Shown here piece after piece: positions 19,382-29,600 of a DNA stretch of 64,000 bases. A program made the position numbers and the translations under genes. The notes under the pieces were generated by a model that was not told the DNA's origin, ran no database searches, and saw nothing but the letters and a program-made list of their open reading frames with translations. This stretch comes from Chitinophagaceae bacterium (GTDB lineage Bacteria; Bacteroidota; Bacteroidia; Chitinophagales; Chitinophagaceae). The first letter of the stretch is position 1; every line of letters begins with the position of its first letter. The stretch spans positions 186,001 to 250,000 of the forward strand of contig JAHBTJ010000002.1 of assembly GCA_019638595.1 (NCBI GenBank). Reading direction: 5' to 3'.

Positions 19382-19515
19382 GCATACTTTATTATACATG
19401 CAAAGATGATGATTTAACAGCTTAATGAGTATACTCCGGCAGGGGTTTCGCTTTTGAAGTAATGTTATATTCCAAAGGTAATGTCGTTCGTTCGGGTTGG
19501 GAATAAATGGTGGCT

Positions 19516-19715
19516 TTTCCGTCATTCCGATTGAGCCAACACGAATATTGTATTTAAATCGCTCTTTCGCGAAAGAGAACTCTTCTCACCGAAGGTAAAT
19601 CTGCCAGGCAGCAGTGCAGATGTTGAGTATTAGTGCAAAAGCCCGGCGGATTCCTCTCCCGCCGTAATACAGCTTTGGTTCAACACACATTCGGGCGGGA
19701 TCGGAATGACGGAAA
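19516..19715. repeat. Palindromic intergenic repeat, 200 bp with 16-bp inverted ends
   Basis: The ends are perfect 16-bp inverted repeats (TTTCCGTCATTCCGAT at 19516-19531 and its complement at 19700-19715). The inside holds CTCTCCCGCCG followed by GGCGGGATCGGAATGACGG. The same word order recurs, in this or the reverse orientation, at 44223-44333, 44397-44522 and in the array at 46627-47780. It carries no plausible gene. The rest of the 19382-19850 gap shows nothing else I can name. Confidence 0.7.
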
Positions 19716-19850
19716 GAGTGCTTTATTACTATTACAGCACTCAAAGGTGATACTATCGCCACTGATCTTTTTGCTAAAAGCGAAATCCCTGCATACTCCG
19801 GAACAGAATGACAGGGAATAGCTTTATTTTTGCCCCCATAAATTATTTAT

Positions 19851-20576
19851 ATGAAAATAATAAGATCACTATCGCTAATCTTTGTTGCTGCCGTAAGCTT
19901 TAATATCTGTTTCGCTCAAACTGTAGATGAAATACAGGCAAAATATATTGCAGCGCTTGGGGGCAGGGAAAAAATTGCTTCATTAAAAAATATAGTGCAG
20001 GAAGCGAATATGGAGGTGGTAGGCATGCAGATGCCCGCAAAAATATGGATAGTATATGGCGAGGCTTCGCGGCAGGAAGTAGACTTGCAGGGGCAGAAGC
20101 TGATCACTTTTATTGGAAAAGATAAGGGATGGATAATAAACCCGCTGGTACCGGGCAGCACAGGAGCGGAGCCTATACCCGACGAGGCAGTGAAAAGTGC
20201 GGCAGGCAACTTAATGCCAGGCGGAGAACTTTACAATTATAAAGAAAACGGGTATACCGCAACATACGAGGGGGTAGATACGGTGAACGGGAAACCCGCT
20301 TATACCGTAAAGCTCACGAAAGGCGATTATGTAAGTACGTATTATCTTGACACGGATACATATTACATTAGCAGGAACGTGGTGAAAGCGAGTGTAATGG
20401 GACAACCGGTAGAGCAAACAACCGGGTTCTCCGATTATAAAAAAACTACGGAGGGATATGTATTTCCTTTCAGTACCACCATCAGCAATCCCATGGTGGG
20501 AGATATAAAAGCCGTTATCAATAAAATTGAAGTAAATACACTGGTAGATATAAAGGAGCTTGAAAAAACAAATTAA
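19851..20576 (+). CDS. Secreted LolA-fold-like protein, hypothetical
   Basis: 241 residues with a clear signal peptide (MKIIRSLSLIFVAAVSFNICFAQ). The mature part starts with TVDEIQAKYIAALGGREKI and continues with beta-rich segments (GKDKGWIINPL; GKPAYTVKLTKGDYVSTYYLD; SDYKKTTEGYVFPF). This is the pattern of outer-membrane lipoprotein-sorting-like proteins (LolA/DUF4292-type half barrel) common in Bacteroidota. It is not a true LolA by length or sequence, and its periplasmic function is unknown. It converges on metE across a hairpin at 20600-20632. Confidence 0.8.
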   Translation: MKIIRSLSLIFVAAVSFNICFAQTVDEIQAKYIAALGGREKIASLKNIVQEANMEVVGMQMPAKIWIVYGEASRQEVDLQGQKLITFIGKDKGWIINPLVPGSTGAEPIPDEAVKSAAGNLMPGGELYNYKENGYTATYEGVDTVNGKPAYTVKLTKGDYVSTYYLDTDTYYISRNVVKASVMGQPVEQTTGFSDYKKTTEGYVFPFSTTISNPMVGDIKAVINKIEVNTLVDIKELEKTN

Positions 20577-20599
20577 GCTCAATCAATCCTTAAAAATAG

Positions 20600-20632
20600 A
20601 TCCGCCGGGTGAATACAATCCACCTGGCGGAT
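20600..20632. terminator. Hairpin between convergent genes
   Basis: A 12-bp stem with one G-T wobble (20600-20611 with 20621-20632, 9-nt loop) lies 23 nt after the plus-strand stop and 9 nt beyond the metE stop. There is no strong T-run on either side, so a bidirectional terminator is likely from position rather than shown. Confidence 0.55.
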
Positions 20633-20641
20633 GATAATTGA

Positions 20642-22966
20642 TCATACATTTACCGGCACCTGTTGCCTGAGATGCCTGGCGGCATTCACCATTTCCAGTA
20701 AGGCGGCTTTTGTTTCATCCCAACCACGGGTTTTTAATCCGCAATCAGGGTTAACCCACAACTGATCAGCAGGAATAACCGCTTTGGCTTTTTCCATCAG
20801 CCGTATCATTTCATTTTTCGATGGTACTCTTGGCGAATGGATATCATATACACCGGGTCCGATCTCGTTAGGATATTTGAATTCAGCAAATGCATCCAGC
20901 AATTCCATTTGCGAGCGACTGCATTCAATGGTAATCACATCTGCATCCATATCGGCAATGTTCTGAATAATGTCGTTAAACTCAGAATAGCACATGTGCG
21001 TGTGGATCTGTGTTTCATCTTTCACACAGCTTGCAGAAATGCTGAATGCTTTTACAGCCCAGTTAAGGTATTCCTGCCGGTTTTCTTTGCGGAGTGGCAA
21101 CCCTTCCCTTATCGCCGGTTCATCAATCTGGATTATATTGATCCCCGCTTTTTCCAGGTCAGCTACTTCCTCTCTTATTGCCAGTGCAATTTGGGTGCAG
21201 GTTTCGCTGCGGGGCTGGTCGTTGCGGACAAAGCTCCATTGCAATATAGTAACAGGGCCTGTAAGCATACCTTTAACCGGGCGTTTGGTTAAAGATTGCG
21301 CATAGGATGTCCAGCGAACCGTCATGGGTTCGGGCCTGCTTACATCTCCATATATAATAGGCGGCTTCACACAGCGGCTGCCATAGCTCTGCACCCAACC
21401 ATTTTTAGAGAAAGCAAAGCCATCTAGTTGTTCGCCAAAGTATTCAACCATATCATTGCGCTCAAATTCGCCATGCACCAAAACATCTATATCAATATCT
21501 TCCTGCCAGTGTATTGCCTTTTCTGTTTCTTTTGCGATTAACTCGTCATATTGTACATCAGTCAAATCTCCTTTTTTCCATTTTGCACGCCAGGATCTTA
21601 CTTCAACAGTTTGAGGGAATGAACCAATGGTAGTTGTCGGGAACAACGGTAGATGTAATGCTTTGTGTTGCTTTAATTTTCTTACAGAAAATGGGTTGAG
21701 CCGTTTAGCATCGGCATCTGTAATTGCAGCCACTCTTGCTTTTACCACGCTATTGTGAATAAGCGCGGATGTTTTTCGGTTTTGATTGGCCGCGATATTT
21801 TCTTTGAGTGTAGCATTTACTGCCTCCCTGTTTTCACCGGCAGCCAATTGCTTTAATATAACAACCTCATCTATCTTTTGTTTTGCAAATGCAAGCCATT
21901 GTTTTATTTCCGGTGTTAATACTTTCTCATTTGTTTCCAGGTCAAGATCGCAGGGCACATGCAATAAGGAGCAGGACGGTGCAATCCATACTCTTTGCTC
22001 TCCAATTTTAGCAGTTGCTTTTTTGATGAGTGCAAGAGCATGCTCAAAATTACTTTTCCAGATATTCCTTCCATCTACAACACCCAGCGAAAGTATAGTT
22101 CGGCCATGTACAAAACCAGTAGCCAGTATATCATCTAATTGCCCGGAACAACGTACAAGATCAAGATGTAAAACCTGTACAGGTAATTTAAGAACCGTTG
22201 GCAGATTTTCTCCGTAACATTCAAAATAGCTTGCGAGTATAATTTGCAGGTTCGGCAATTTATTTTTGATCTCTTCATATGTTTTGCTGAATACCCGGCG
22301 CTCCGCATCGGTCAGGTTCAGTGAAAGACAGGGTTCATCCAGTTGAACATAATATGCACCGGCCTGTTCCAGTTTGCCTAAAACTTCCATATATACGGGA
22401 AGCAGTTTTTTGATCAGTTCGAGGCGGTGGAAGCCACCTTCTTTTTCTTTACCCAGTAAAAGATATGACACCGGACCCAGCAGCACAGGCTTTGCGGGAA
22501 TGCCATTTTGCCTGGCTTCAAGGAACTCATTCACAGGCTTGCTGTTGAACAAAGTAAACTGCTGGTTAGCCGTAAATTCAGGAACAATGTAGTGATAGTT
22601 GGTGTCAAACCATTTGGTCATTTCCATGGCCGTAATATCATAGCCATCTTTCTGGTATCCTCTTGCCATGGCAAACAAAAGATCAAGGTGTGGCAGTTGC
22701 CTGTCCTGCATCAGGTTGTGATACCTTACGGGTATGGCGCCCACCATTAAACTGGTATCCAGCACCTGGTCGTAGTAAGAAAAATCGTTACAGGGCACCA
22801 GGTCAATCCCTGCCTCCTTTTGTAAAAGCCAGTTCCGGAGCCTGATGCTGCTCCCTGCCTGGCTCAGCTGCTGTAATGTTAATTTACCTGCCCAATACTG
22901 CTCGCAAGCTTTTTTAAGTTCCCTTTGGCTGCCTATCCGCGGGTAGCCCAGGTTGTGTGTTTGCAT
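20642..22966 (-). CDS. metE: Cobalamin-independent methionine synthase
   Basis: 774 residues, full length. It opens with MQTHNLGYPRIGSQRELKKA, and the two barrels are both present. Zinc ligands are seen in IHTHMCYSEFND (His and Cys), TIECSRSQME (Glu) and NPDCGLKTRGW (Cys). PTTTIGSFPQT and IIQIDEPAIREG are conserved substrate-site segments. It transfers a methyl group from methyltetrahydrofolate-polyglutamate to homocysteine. A cobalamin riboswitch in the 5' leader (about 23155-23335) predicts repression when B12 is available, implying a B12-dependent MetH elsewhere in the genome. Confidence 0.97.
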   Translation of the reverse strand: MQTHNLGYPRIGSQRELKKACEQYWAGKLTLQQLSQAGSSIRLRNWLLQKEAGIDLVPCNDFSYYDQVLDTSLMVGAIPVRYHNLMQDRQLPHLDLLFAMARGYQKDGYDITAMEMTKWFDTNYHYIVPEFTANQQFTLFNSKPVNEFLEARQNGIPAKPVLLGPVSYLLLGKEKEGGFHRLELIKKLLPVYMEVLGKLEQAGAYYVQLDEPCLSLNLTDAERRVFSKTYEEIKNKLPNLQIILASYFECYGENLPTVLKLPVQVLHLDLVRCSGQLDDILATGFVHGRTILSLGVVDGRNIWKSNFEHALALIKKATAKIGEQRVWIAPSCSLLHVPCDLDLETNEKVLTPEIKQWLAFAKQKIDEVVILKQLAAGENREAVNATLKENIAANQNRKTSALIHNSVVKARVAAITDADAKRLNPFSVRKLKQHKALHLPLFPTTTIGSFPQTVEVRSWRAKWKKGDLTDVQYDELIAKETEKAIHWQEDIDIDVLVHGEFERNDMVEYFGEQLDGFAFSKNGWVQSYGSRCVKPPIIYGDVSRPEPMTVRWTSYAQSLTKRPVKGMLTGPVTILQWSFVRNDQPRSETCTQIALAIREEVADLEKAGINIIQIDEPAIREGLPLRKENRQEYLNWAVKAFSISASCVKDETQIHTHMCYSEFNDIIQNIADMDADVITIECSRSQMELLDAFAEFKYPNEIGPGVYDIHSPRVPSKNEMIRLMEKAKAVIPADQLWVNPDCGLKTRGWDETKAALLEMVNAARHLRQQVPVNV

Positions 22967-23154
22967 GTGTAATGCTTTTAAAATGATGAATAATCAGTTA
23001 AAAGCTCTTTGCTAAACCTGCAATGTTTTTTCGTGAAAATAATAAGAAGAGAGAGGTATATGCAAAGGCACAACTATCCTGTAAAATACAAATAGCCGGA
23101 ACCATTGTGCATACCAATTTCAACAACTGCTTCATTCCACGAAAGCATCGTCAA

Positions 23155-23335
23155 ATACATAAAGGCAGGTCTCCTGGCTTGTAACATTTTTACCGTCCTT
23201 CCCATCCCGATGGCTATCGGGGCAGTGGACAACAAGGGTAAAAACGCTTGTGTTACTTACAGTTGCGGGACAGCTTGTGATTTACACACAATTCCCTATT
23301 AATCCCAACATATGTGGGAACCTTTGCTGCTTGAT
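23155..23335 (-). promoter_or_regulatory. Cobalamin (B12) riboswitch in the metE leader
   Basis: On the minus strand the diagnostic B12 box AGCCAGGAGACCTGCC is at the 3' end (complement of 23164-23179). It is preceded by the conserved core (GCTGTCCCGCAACTGTAAGT, near 23275-23256) and by CACTGCCCCGATAGCC with its hairpin (near 23230-23205). The 5' part begins near GGTTCCC at about 23325. These parts in this order define the class I cobalamin aptamer. Around 190 nt separate it from the metE start. I see no obvious terminator there, so control of translation is possible. Boundaries are approximate. Confidence 0.9.
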
Positions 23336-23357
23336 AAAGTATAGAAAGAACCGGGCG

Positions 23358-23365
23358 CGAAGGTA
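23358..23365 (-). promoter_or_regulatory. Possible -7 box of the metE leader
   Basis: TACCTTCG (complement of 23358-23365) matches seven of eight positions of TAnnTTTG. It lies just upstream of the first riboswitch base, where a start site would be expected. No good -33 element is seen at the right distance. Confidence 0.3.
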
Positions 23366-23431
23366 GAACATTTTATGCTTTGCCGGAATACCTGCACAAC
23401 AAACGCATCTAAATTACTACAACTTCAAAAT

Positions 23432-23465
23432 AAAAAAACGCATGATGAAAAGCTTCATCATGCGT
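23432..23465 (-). terminator. Intrinsic terminator of nrdB-nrdA
   Basis: On the minus strand a perfect 12-bp stem (ACGCATGATGAA / TTCATCATGCGT, 23454-23465 with 23438-23449, 4-nt loop) runs into seven T residues (23432-23438). It is 48 nt after the nrdA stop. Confidence 0.9.
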
Positions 23466-23512
23466 TGCTGAAAGTAATGGGACTATAACTTACAATACAA
23501 TTCCTTCGGTTG

Positions 23513-25222
23513 TTATGCCTCGCAGCTTTTGCAGCTAACAAGGTTGGTAACCATCTCTTTTGAAACACTCTGGCTGCGCTGGTAATACAATGTTTTAATG
23601 CCCAGCTTCCACGCTTCTATCAGCAGCTTGTTCACATCCTTTACCGGGAGATCGGCAGGAATATTAAGATTCAGGCTCTGCGACTGGTCAACATATTTCT
23701 GGCGGATAGACGCCTGCTGGATGATCTCAAGCTGGCTGATCTCCTTAAAGGTTTTGAAAACCTCTTTTTCTTCGGTCGTTAATTGCTTTAAATGCTGCAC
23801 ACTGCCATGGTTCAGCATAATGCTGCGCCAGGTATCTTCATTATCTATGCCTTTTTGCACCAGCAATTCTTTTAAATATTTATTTTTCCTCATAAAGTTC
23901 CCCTTCGACAGTCCTGCCTTATAATAATTGCTGCTGAAAGGCTCAATGCCGGGAGATGTTTGACCTAATATAGCGGAAGAAGAGGTGGTTGGAGCGATAG
24001 CGAGTAAAGTTGTATTTCTTTTGCCGTAACCTTTCAATACTTCAGGTTCACCGTATATCCATGCCAGGTCTTTGGTTGCCTTTACTGCTTTTTCATTAAT
24101 ATCGCTGAATATGGAGGAAGTGAGCTGCTTTGCCTTCATTCCTTCAAAAGGGATCATGTTTTTTTGCAGGTACGAGTGCCATCCTAAAACACCCAGTCCG
24201 AGCGCGCGATGGCGTTTAGCAAAAGTATTGGCCGCTTTCAGGTAGTGATTGTCGTCCGATTTGGCAATAAACTCCTGCAGCACCGCGTCCAGGAAAAAGA
24301 TGGCCAGCTTAACGGCATTGGTATCTTTCCATTCATCGTACAGCTCAAGGTTCATGGACGACAGGCAGCAGATAAAGGATTCATCTTCCGAAGACGGCAG
24401 CATGATCTCGGAACACAGGTTGCTGGCATGAATGGTAAGGTTCAGGTCTTTGTAAACCTGCGGTTTATTCCTGTTTACATTGTCGGTAAAGAAAATATAG
24501 GGCAACCCTTTTTGCTGGCGGCTTTCCAGCACTTTAGCCCAGATCTTTCTCTTGTTCATATCGCCATCTATCATATCCTGCATCCAGTAATCAGGCACAC
24601 ACACGCCAAAGAAAAGATTCTGGATAGGATGGCCTATATCTTTAATGGAAAGAAATTCTTCAATATCGCCATGATCAATATCCATATAAGCCGCGAAAGC
24701 GCCACGGCGCACTCCCCCCTGGGAGATCGTATCCATAGCCGTATCAAACAACCGCATAAAGCTTACGGCTCCACTGCTTTTACCGTTATCGGTAACGGCG
24801 CTTCCCCTTTCTCTCAATGCACCAAAATAGGCAGACGTTCCCCCGCCTAATTTTGTTTGCATGATCACTTCGCCCAGCTTGTGTGTAATGCCTTCTATAT
24901 AATCAGGAACGTGTACATTAAAGCAGGAGATAGGCAAACCTCTTTCTGTTCCCATATTGGCCCATATAGGAGAGCTCAGGCTCATCCAGCCGCGTTCTAC
25001 CATTTCTTTAAAGGCCTCCTTTAGTTCGGGCTTATATAAGCGTTGAGCTGCCGCGGAACAAATCCTTTCTATCGCCCCTTCTACTGTTTCACCTTTTAAT
25101 AAATACCCCCTGTTGAGTATCTGCTCACTTTCTTCATTTTTCCACCATAGCTTTTCCTGCTCACAATTGGTATTAAAAAGTTGGTCGGTGGCGGCCGGCG
25201 CGTTCGCAAATAATGTAGTCAT
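23513..25222 (-). CDS. nrdA: Class I ribonucleotide reductase, large (alpha) subunit
   Basis: 569 residues. Active-site residues are present: the redox cysteine in GLPISCFNV, the N-x-C-x-E set in NLCSEIMLP, the partner cysteine in ICCLSSMNLE, the radical-path tyrosines near LYYQRSQS, and the C-terminal shuttle pair in CKSCEA. It reduces ribonucleoside diphosphates to deoxy forms using the radical from NrdB. It is about 190 residues shorter than E. coli NrdA because the N-terminal ATP-cone (dATP on/off switch) is absent. It is downstream of nrdB with a 48-nt gap and followed by a strong terminator. Confidence 0.95.
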   Translation of the reverse strand: MTTLFANAPAATDQLFNTNCEQEKLWWKNEESEQILNRGYLLKGETVEGAIERICSAAAQRLYKPELKEAFKEMVERGWMSLSSPIWANMGTERGLPISCFNVHVPDYIEGITHKLGEVIMQTKLGGGTSAYFGALRERGSAVTDNGKSSGAVSFMRLFDTAMDTISQGGVRRGAFAAYMDIDHGDIEEFLSIKDIGHPIQNLFFGVCVPDYWMQDMIDGDMNKRKIWAKVLESRQQKGLPYIFFTDNVNRNKPQVYKDLNLTIHASNLCSEIMLPSSEDESFICCLSSMNLELYDEWKDTNAVKLAIFFLDAVLQEFIAKSDDNHYLKAANTFAKRHRALGLGVLGWHSYLQKNMIPFEGMKAKQLTSSIFSDINEKAVKATKDLAWIYGEPEVLKGYGKRNTTLLAIAPTTSSSAILGQTSPGIEPFSSNYYKAGLSKGNFMRKNKYLKELLVQKGIDNEDTWRSIMLNHGSVQHLKQLTTEEKEVFKTFKEISQLEIIQQASIRQKYVDQSQSLNLNIPADLPVKDVNKLLIEAWKLGIKTLYYQRSQSVSKEMVTNLVSCKSCEA

Positions 25223-25270
25223 TTAAAAATTTATTTTATAGGTAAAGGATAGATGATTGATGGTTTAAGC

Positions 25271-26245
25271 TTAAAACAGGTCGTGGGCGGAAATACTTTT
25301 GTCGAACTTGGTATACTCAACAGGGCGCTTTGCAAAAAAGTCATCCAGGCTGTTAGAGAATACTTCTTCCTCGAACCACAGCATCGCCGCAACATCCTGG
25401 GTACTCACGTTAAAAATAGGCTCAACGCCAATTTGCTTAAGGCTTTCATCTGCCCGGTGCTTCATAAAATTGCTGAGGTTCTGCTTGTTGATAATATCAA
25501 TTTCACCGGCGCCAAAAATCCAGTCCAGCATCCTGTTTTCTGTAGCGATGGACTGTTTTACAACCGAGCGTACATGCTCAATGGTTTCTGCTGTAAATAT
25601 TCCGGGATACTCTTCTTTCAGTTTGTTTACCAGGAAGATGCCCGCATTGGCATGTATCTGCTCATCTACGGAAGTCCACGCAATAATATTACTTACGTTT
25701 TTCATTAAGCCTTTAAACCTGGTAAAGGCCAGTATAATGGCAAACTGGCTGAACAAGCTCACGTTTTCGATCAGCAGGCTGAATAAAATAAGAGAAACGG
25801 TATACTCTTTTTTGTCGGCCGATTTTGCATTCTGCAATGCAGACGACAGGTATTGGATACGTTCTTTTATTACAGGCACTTCAATGAGGCTCTCGAACTG
25901 GTTATTGTAACCCAGCACTTCAAGCAGCCGCGAATAAGCTTCAGAATGCCTGAACTCGCATTCTGCGAACGTGGAGCCCAGCCCGTTCAGCTCGGGTTTG
26001 GGAAAATGATTATATAAATTGCCCCAGAATGATTTTACCGCAACTTCTATCTGCGCAATGGATAACAGGCTGTTTTTTATCGCGTTTTGTTCGGCCGGCG
26101 TAAGATGGGCGTGAAAATCCTGGACATCTGCTGTAAAGTCTACTTCGGAATGCACCCAAAAAGACTTATTAATAGCCTCCGAAAACTTAAGTATTTCGGG
26201 GTATTCAAATGGTTTGTACTGAACTCGTTTATCAAATAAACCCAT
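25271..26245 (-). CDS. nrdB: Class I ribonucleotide reductase, small (beta) subunit
   Basis: 324 residues, ferritin-like. The metal-site motif ECEFRHSEAY supplies Glu, His and the tyrosine expected to hold the radical. Later ligands are in LLIENVSLF (Glu) and VDEQIHANAG (Glu and His). No N-terminal ATP-cone is fused here, as it is in some Bacteroidota NrdB proteins. It generates the radical for NrdA, encoded next in the same direction. The C terminus KSISAHDLF may be the alpha-binding tail. Confidence 0.95.
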   Translation of the reverse strand: MGLFDKRVQYKPFEYPEILKFSEAINKSFWVHSEVDFTADVQDFHAHLTPAEQNAIKNSLLSIAQIEVAVKSFWGNLYNHFPKPELNGLGSTFAECEFRHSEAYSRLLEVLGYNNQFESLIEVPVIKERIQYLSSALQNAKSADKKEYTVSLILFSLLIENVSLFSQFAIILAFTRFKGLMKNVSNIIAWTSVDEQIHANAGIFLVNKLKEEYPGIFTAETIEHVRSVVKQSIATENRMLDWIFGAGEIDIINKQNLSNFMKHRADESLKQIGVEPIFNVSTQDVAAMLWFEEEVFSNSLDDFFAKRPVEYTKFDKSISAHDLF

Positions 26246-26644
26246 AACAAATAATTTTTCATAACAAGACGAAACTTCCCTCCCTGCATAAAATCAGTAA
26301 TACGGGGACGGGATTAACACTTGAATTAATAATTGGGAAGTTTTCGACCCTGTGGTGTTTATAAAGGTCACAATTAATTGATTTATGAAAAACAAAAGAA
26401 ATTAACAGTATGTGCATAAACAATTTTGCGTGCACGGCCCTGTAAAATAAAAGGCAATACCAGCAATAATATTATTACATAACATAATATAGTATGGTTA
26501 AAACAGGGCAATACAGGCATATGCTGTAGCTGTCCCGCCGGCTAAATCTTTACACTTTCATAAACAAAACTATCTTTATGGTATTTCTGTTTCAGGTATA
26601 AAGAAACTTTTCCTGCTATAATAAAAAGCTTAATCCCTTAAAAA
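26246..26644. other. Divergent intergenic region, no gene seen
   Basis: 399 bp between the divergent starts of nrdB and the FG-GAP gene. It is AT-rich with no convincing frame. Promoters for both sides should be here. I found only partial -7 matches (for example TATCTTTA near 26570) and no reliable NrdR box. Confidence 0.6.
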
Positions 26645-29600
26645 ATGAAAGCACTTTGTTTGCAAGCAGTAGGCTTCACTTTTATACTTATTTTTTTATT
26701 TTCTGCCGGACGGGCGCAGGAGTCTCCTTTATTTAAACTGCTGTCTCCCAAAGAAACAGGAGTTCGTTTCAGCAATGATATTGTTGAAACGGAAAAGCTG
26801 AACGTATTGGTGTACGACTATTTGTACAATGGAGCAGGTGTGGCTGTGGGTGATATTAATAATGATGGCTTACCTGATATTTTTTTTACGGCAAACATGC
26901 AGGCAAACAAACTGTTCCTGAACCTGGGAAATTTAAAGTTTAAGGATATTACAAAACCGGCATGCGATGAGTTACCGGGAAAGCCGGGTAGCTGGACAAC
27001 GGGAGTAACAATGGCTGACGTAAATGGCGACGGGCTGCTGGATATTTATATTTGCCGTTCAGGCAGGGTTCCGGATGAGCTCCGCAAAAACCAGCTTTTC
27101 ATTAATAAGGGCGATTTGAAGTTTGAGGAAAAAGCCGGTGAGTTTGGGCTTGATGATAAAAGCTACAGCACACAGGCCGCTTTTTTTGATTATGATAACG
27201 ATGGCGACCTTGATATGTTTTTATTGAACCACAGCACCACACAGGTTGACAATACGGAGCTGGCTGTATACAGGAAAAAAACAGACGAACTGGCTGGTAA
27301 TAAATTATATGAGAACCGCGGCGATCATTTTGTGGATGTTTCGCAAAAAGCCGGCATTATACAAAACGCGCTTACGTTTGGGCTGGGCATTGTTATAACA
27401 GATATTGATAAGGACGGGTGGCAGGATATATATGTAACCAACGATTACAACGAACCGGATTATTTATATATCAATAATCACAATGGTACTTTCAGGGAAA
27501 GCTCCGGGCAATACTTCAGGCAGTTGGCCCAGTTCTCTATGGGGGTTGACATTGCCGATTTTAACAACGACGGCTTGCCGGATATAATGTCGCTGGATAT
27601 GCTGCCTGAAGACAACCGCAGGCAAAAGCTATTGCAATTGCAGGAAAACTACGAGGCATTTCAGCTAATGGTTGACCAGGACCTGAACAAACAGTATATG
27701 CATAATGTGCTGCAGTTGAATAATGGTGATAGCACATTCAGCGAAATTGCACGTTTTGCGGGTGTTTCCGGTACAGACTGGAGCTGGAGCGCTTTATTCG
27801 CCGATTTTGATAATGACGGGTATAAGGACCTGTTCATTACCAATGGTTTTTTGCAGGATTACACCAATAAAGATTTTTTGCGCTATTACGGGGATTACAA
27901 AATAAAAAAGGCTATGGACAGGGAGCCGGTACAATTGATGGATCTTATTACGGCCATGCCTGTTACAAAGCTGAATAATTATATCTATAAAAACAATCGC
28001 GACCTGACTTTTACAAATACCGTAAAAGAATGGGGCATGGATCAGCCGGGGTTTTCCAATGGAGCGGCGTACGCAGACCTGGATAATGACGGTGACCTGG
28101 ACATTGTTGTAAACCAGATAAACAGCCCGGCGCTGATCTATAAGAATATGAGCAGGGAGCAGTTTAACTCCGGCTACCTTTCCATACAGCTTGCATTTAA
28201 AAAACCGAATATAAACGCAATAGGAGCCAGGGTATATGTATTTTCCAATGCTGCAATGCAGTACCAGGAACTGAATCCGGTGCGCGGATTTGTTTCGTGT
28301 GTTACAACCGTTTTACACTTTGGATTGGAAAAGAACAATGTTGTTGACTCTGTACGGATCGTATGGCCCGACAACAGCGTTCAATTGCTGAAAAATATTT
28401 CCGCAAATCAAAAGCTGGTTGTTAGTTATACTGGCGATACTCAGCCTTATACACCCACCCCGCTGGCAAATTCCACCCTGTTTAACAAAGCGCCCGATTA
28501 TATTAAGTATACCGGCAGGGCTATTAATGAAAACGATTTTAAACGCCAGTTGCTGATGCTGTTCATGTATTCTAAAGCCGCGCCTGTAATGGCAAAAGGC
28601 GATATCAATAAAGATGGGCTGGAGGATCTTTTTATCAGTGGAGATCAGGCGCAACCTGGCAGGATATATGTTCAAAAAGCCGACGGAAATTTTGTTGCTA
28701 CCGCTAATGTGACCGGTGATGAAACCAATACCACAACCGCCGACGCGGCTTTTTTTGATGCGAACGGCGATGGCTACCACGACCTGTATATAGCCAAAGG
28801 CGGGTATTCCTTTTATGAGCCGGGTACCTGGATGCTGCAGGATGAATTATATATGAATGACGGCAGCGGAAATTTTACACTGGCCGAAGGGTTGCTTCCT
28901 GTGCTCAACGAGTGCGCTAAATCGTGCGTGCGCCCATGCGATTTCGATAACGACGGTGATATGGATATTTTTGTTGGCGGAAGGGTCATCCCGGGAAAAT
29001 ATCCGGTAGCTCCCCCAAGCTATTTGTTGGTAAATGATGGTAATGGAAAATTTTCGTTGGCAAATATTCCCTTCTCATTCGTGGGAATGGTTACCGACGC
29101 CCGGTGGACAGATGTGGACAACGACGGAAGAAAAGATTTGATATTGTGCGGGGAGTTTATGCCTGTTAAATTGTATTTGAATAAACCGGAAGGATTTACG
29201 GATCATACGGAACAATATTTTGGAAAACAGGAAAATGGTATTTGGTTCAGCCTGCAGATCGCGGATATGAACGGAGATGGCACAGCGGATATTATTGCCG
29301 GCAATATAGGGCAAAACAGCCCCGTTCATGTATCGGAAAAAGAGCCGGCCACCTTGTATTACGCCGATTTTGATAATAATGGTTCCATTGATCCGTTCCT
29401 GGATATCTATATAGGGGGAACGAGCTACCCTTTTGTAAGCAGGGATGAATTGAATGAGCAGATAAACCCTATGCGGAGAAAGTTTACGTCTTATAAAGAG
29501 TATGCGAATGCAACGATGAAAAATATTTTCAGTAAAGAAGAGCTTGCAAAAGCTTCAAATTATACGGCCACCGAAAACAGGACCGTTTGCTTTATAAACA

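Noticed and set aside
19382-19525. Longer adenine deaminase starting at 19525
   Set aside because: The extra 48 residues are translated from intergenic and repeat sequence and have no counterpart in the family. MIIHAKLVN is the natural start.
23105-23302. 65-codon plus-strand frame in the metE leader
   Set aside because: It is the antisense of the cobalamin riboswitch.
26246-26644. NrdR-box-like sequence (ACATAATATAGTATG near 26480) upstream of nrdB
   Set aside because: It is a weak match in very AT-rich DNA, a single copy rather than the usual paired boxes, and over 200 bp from the start.
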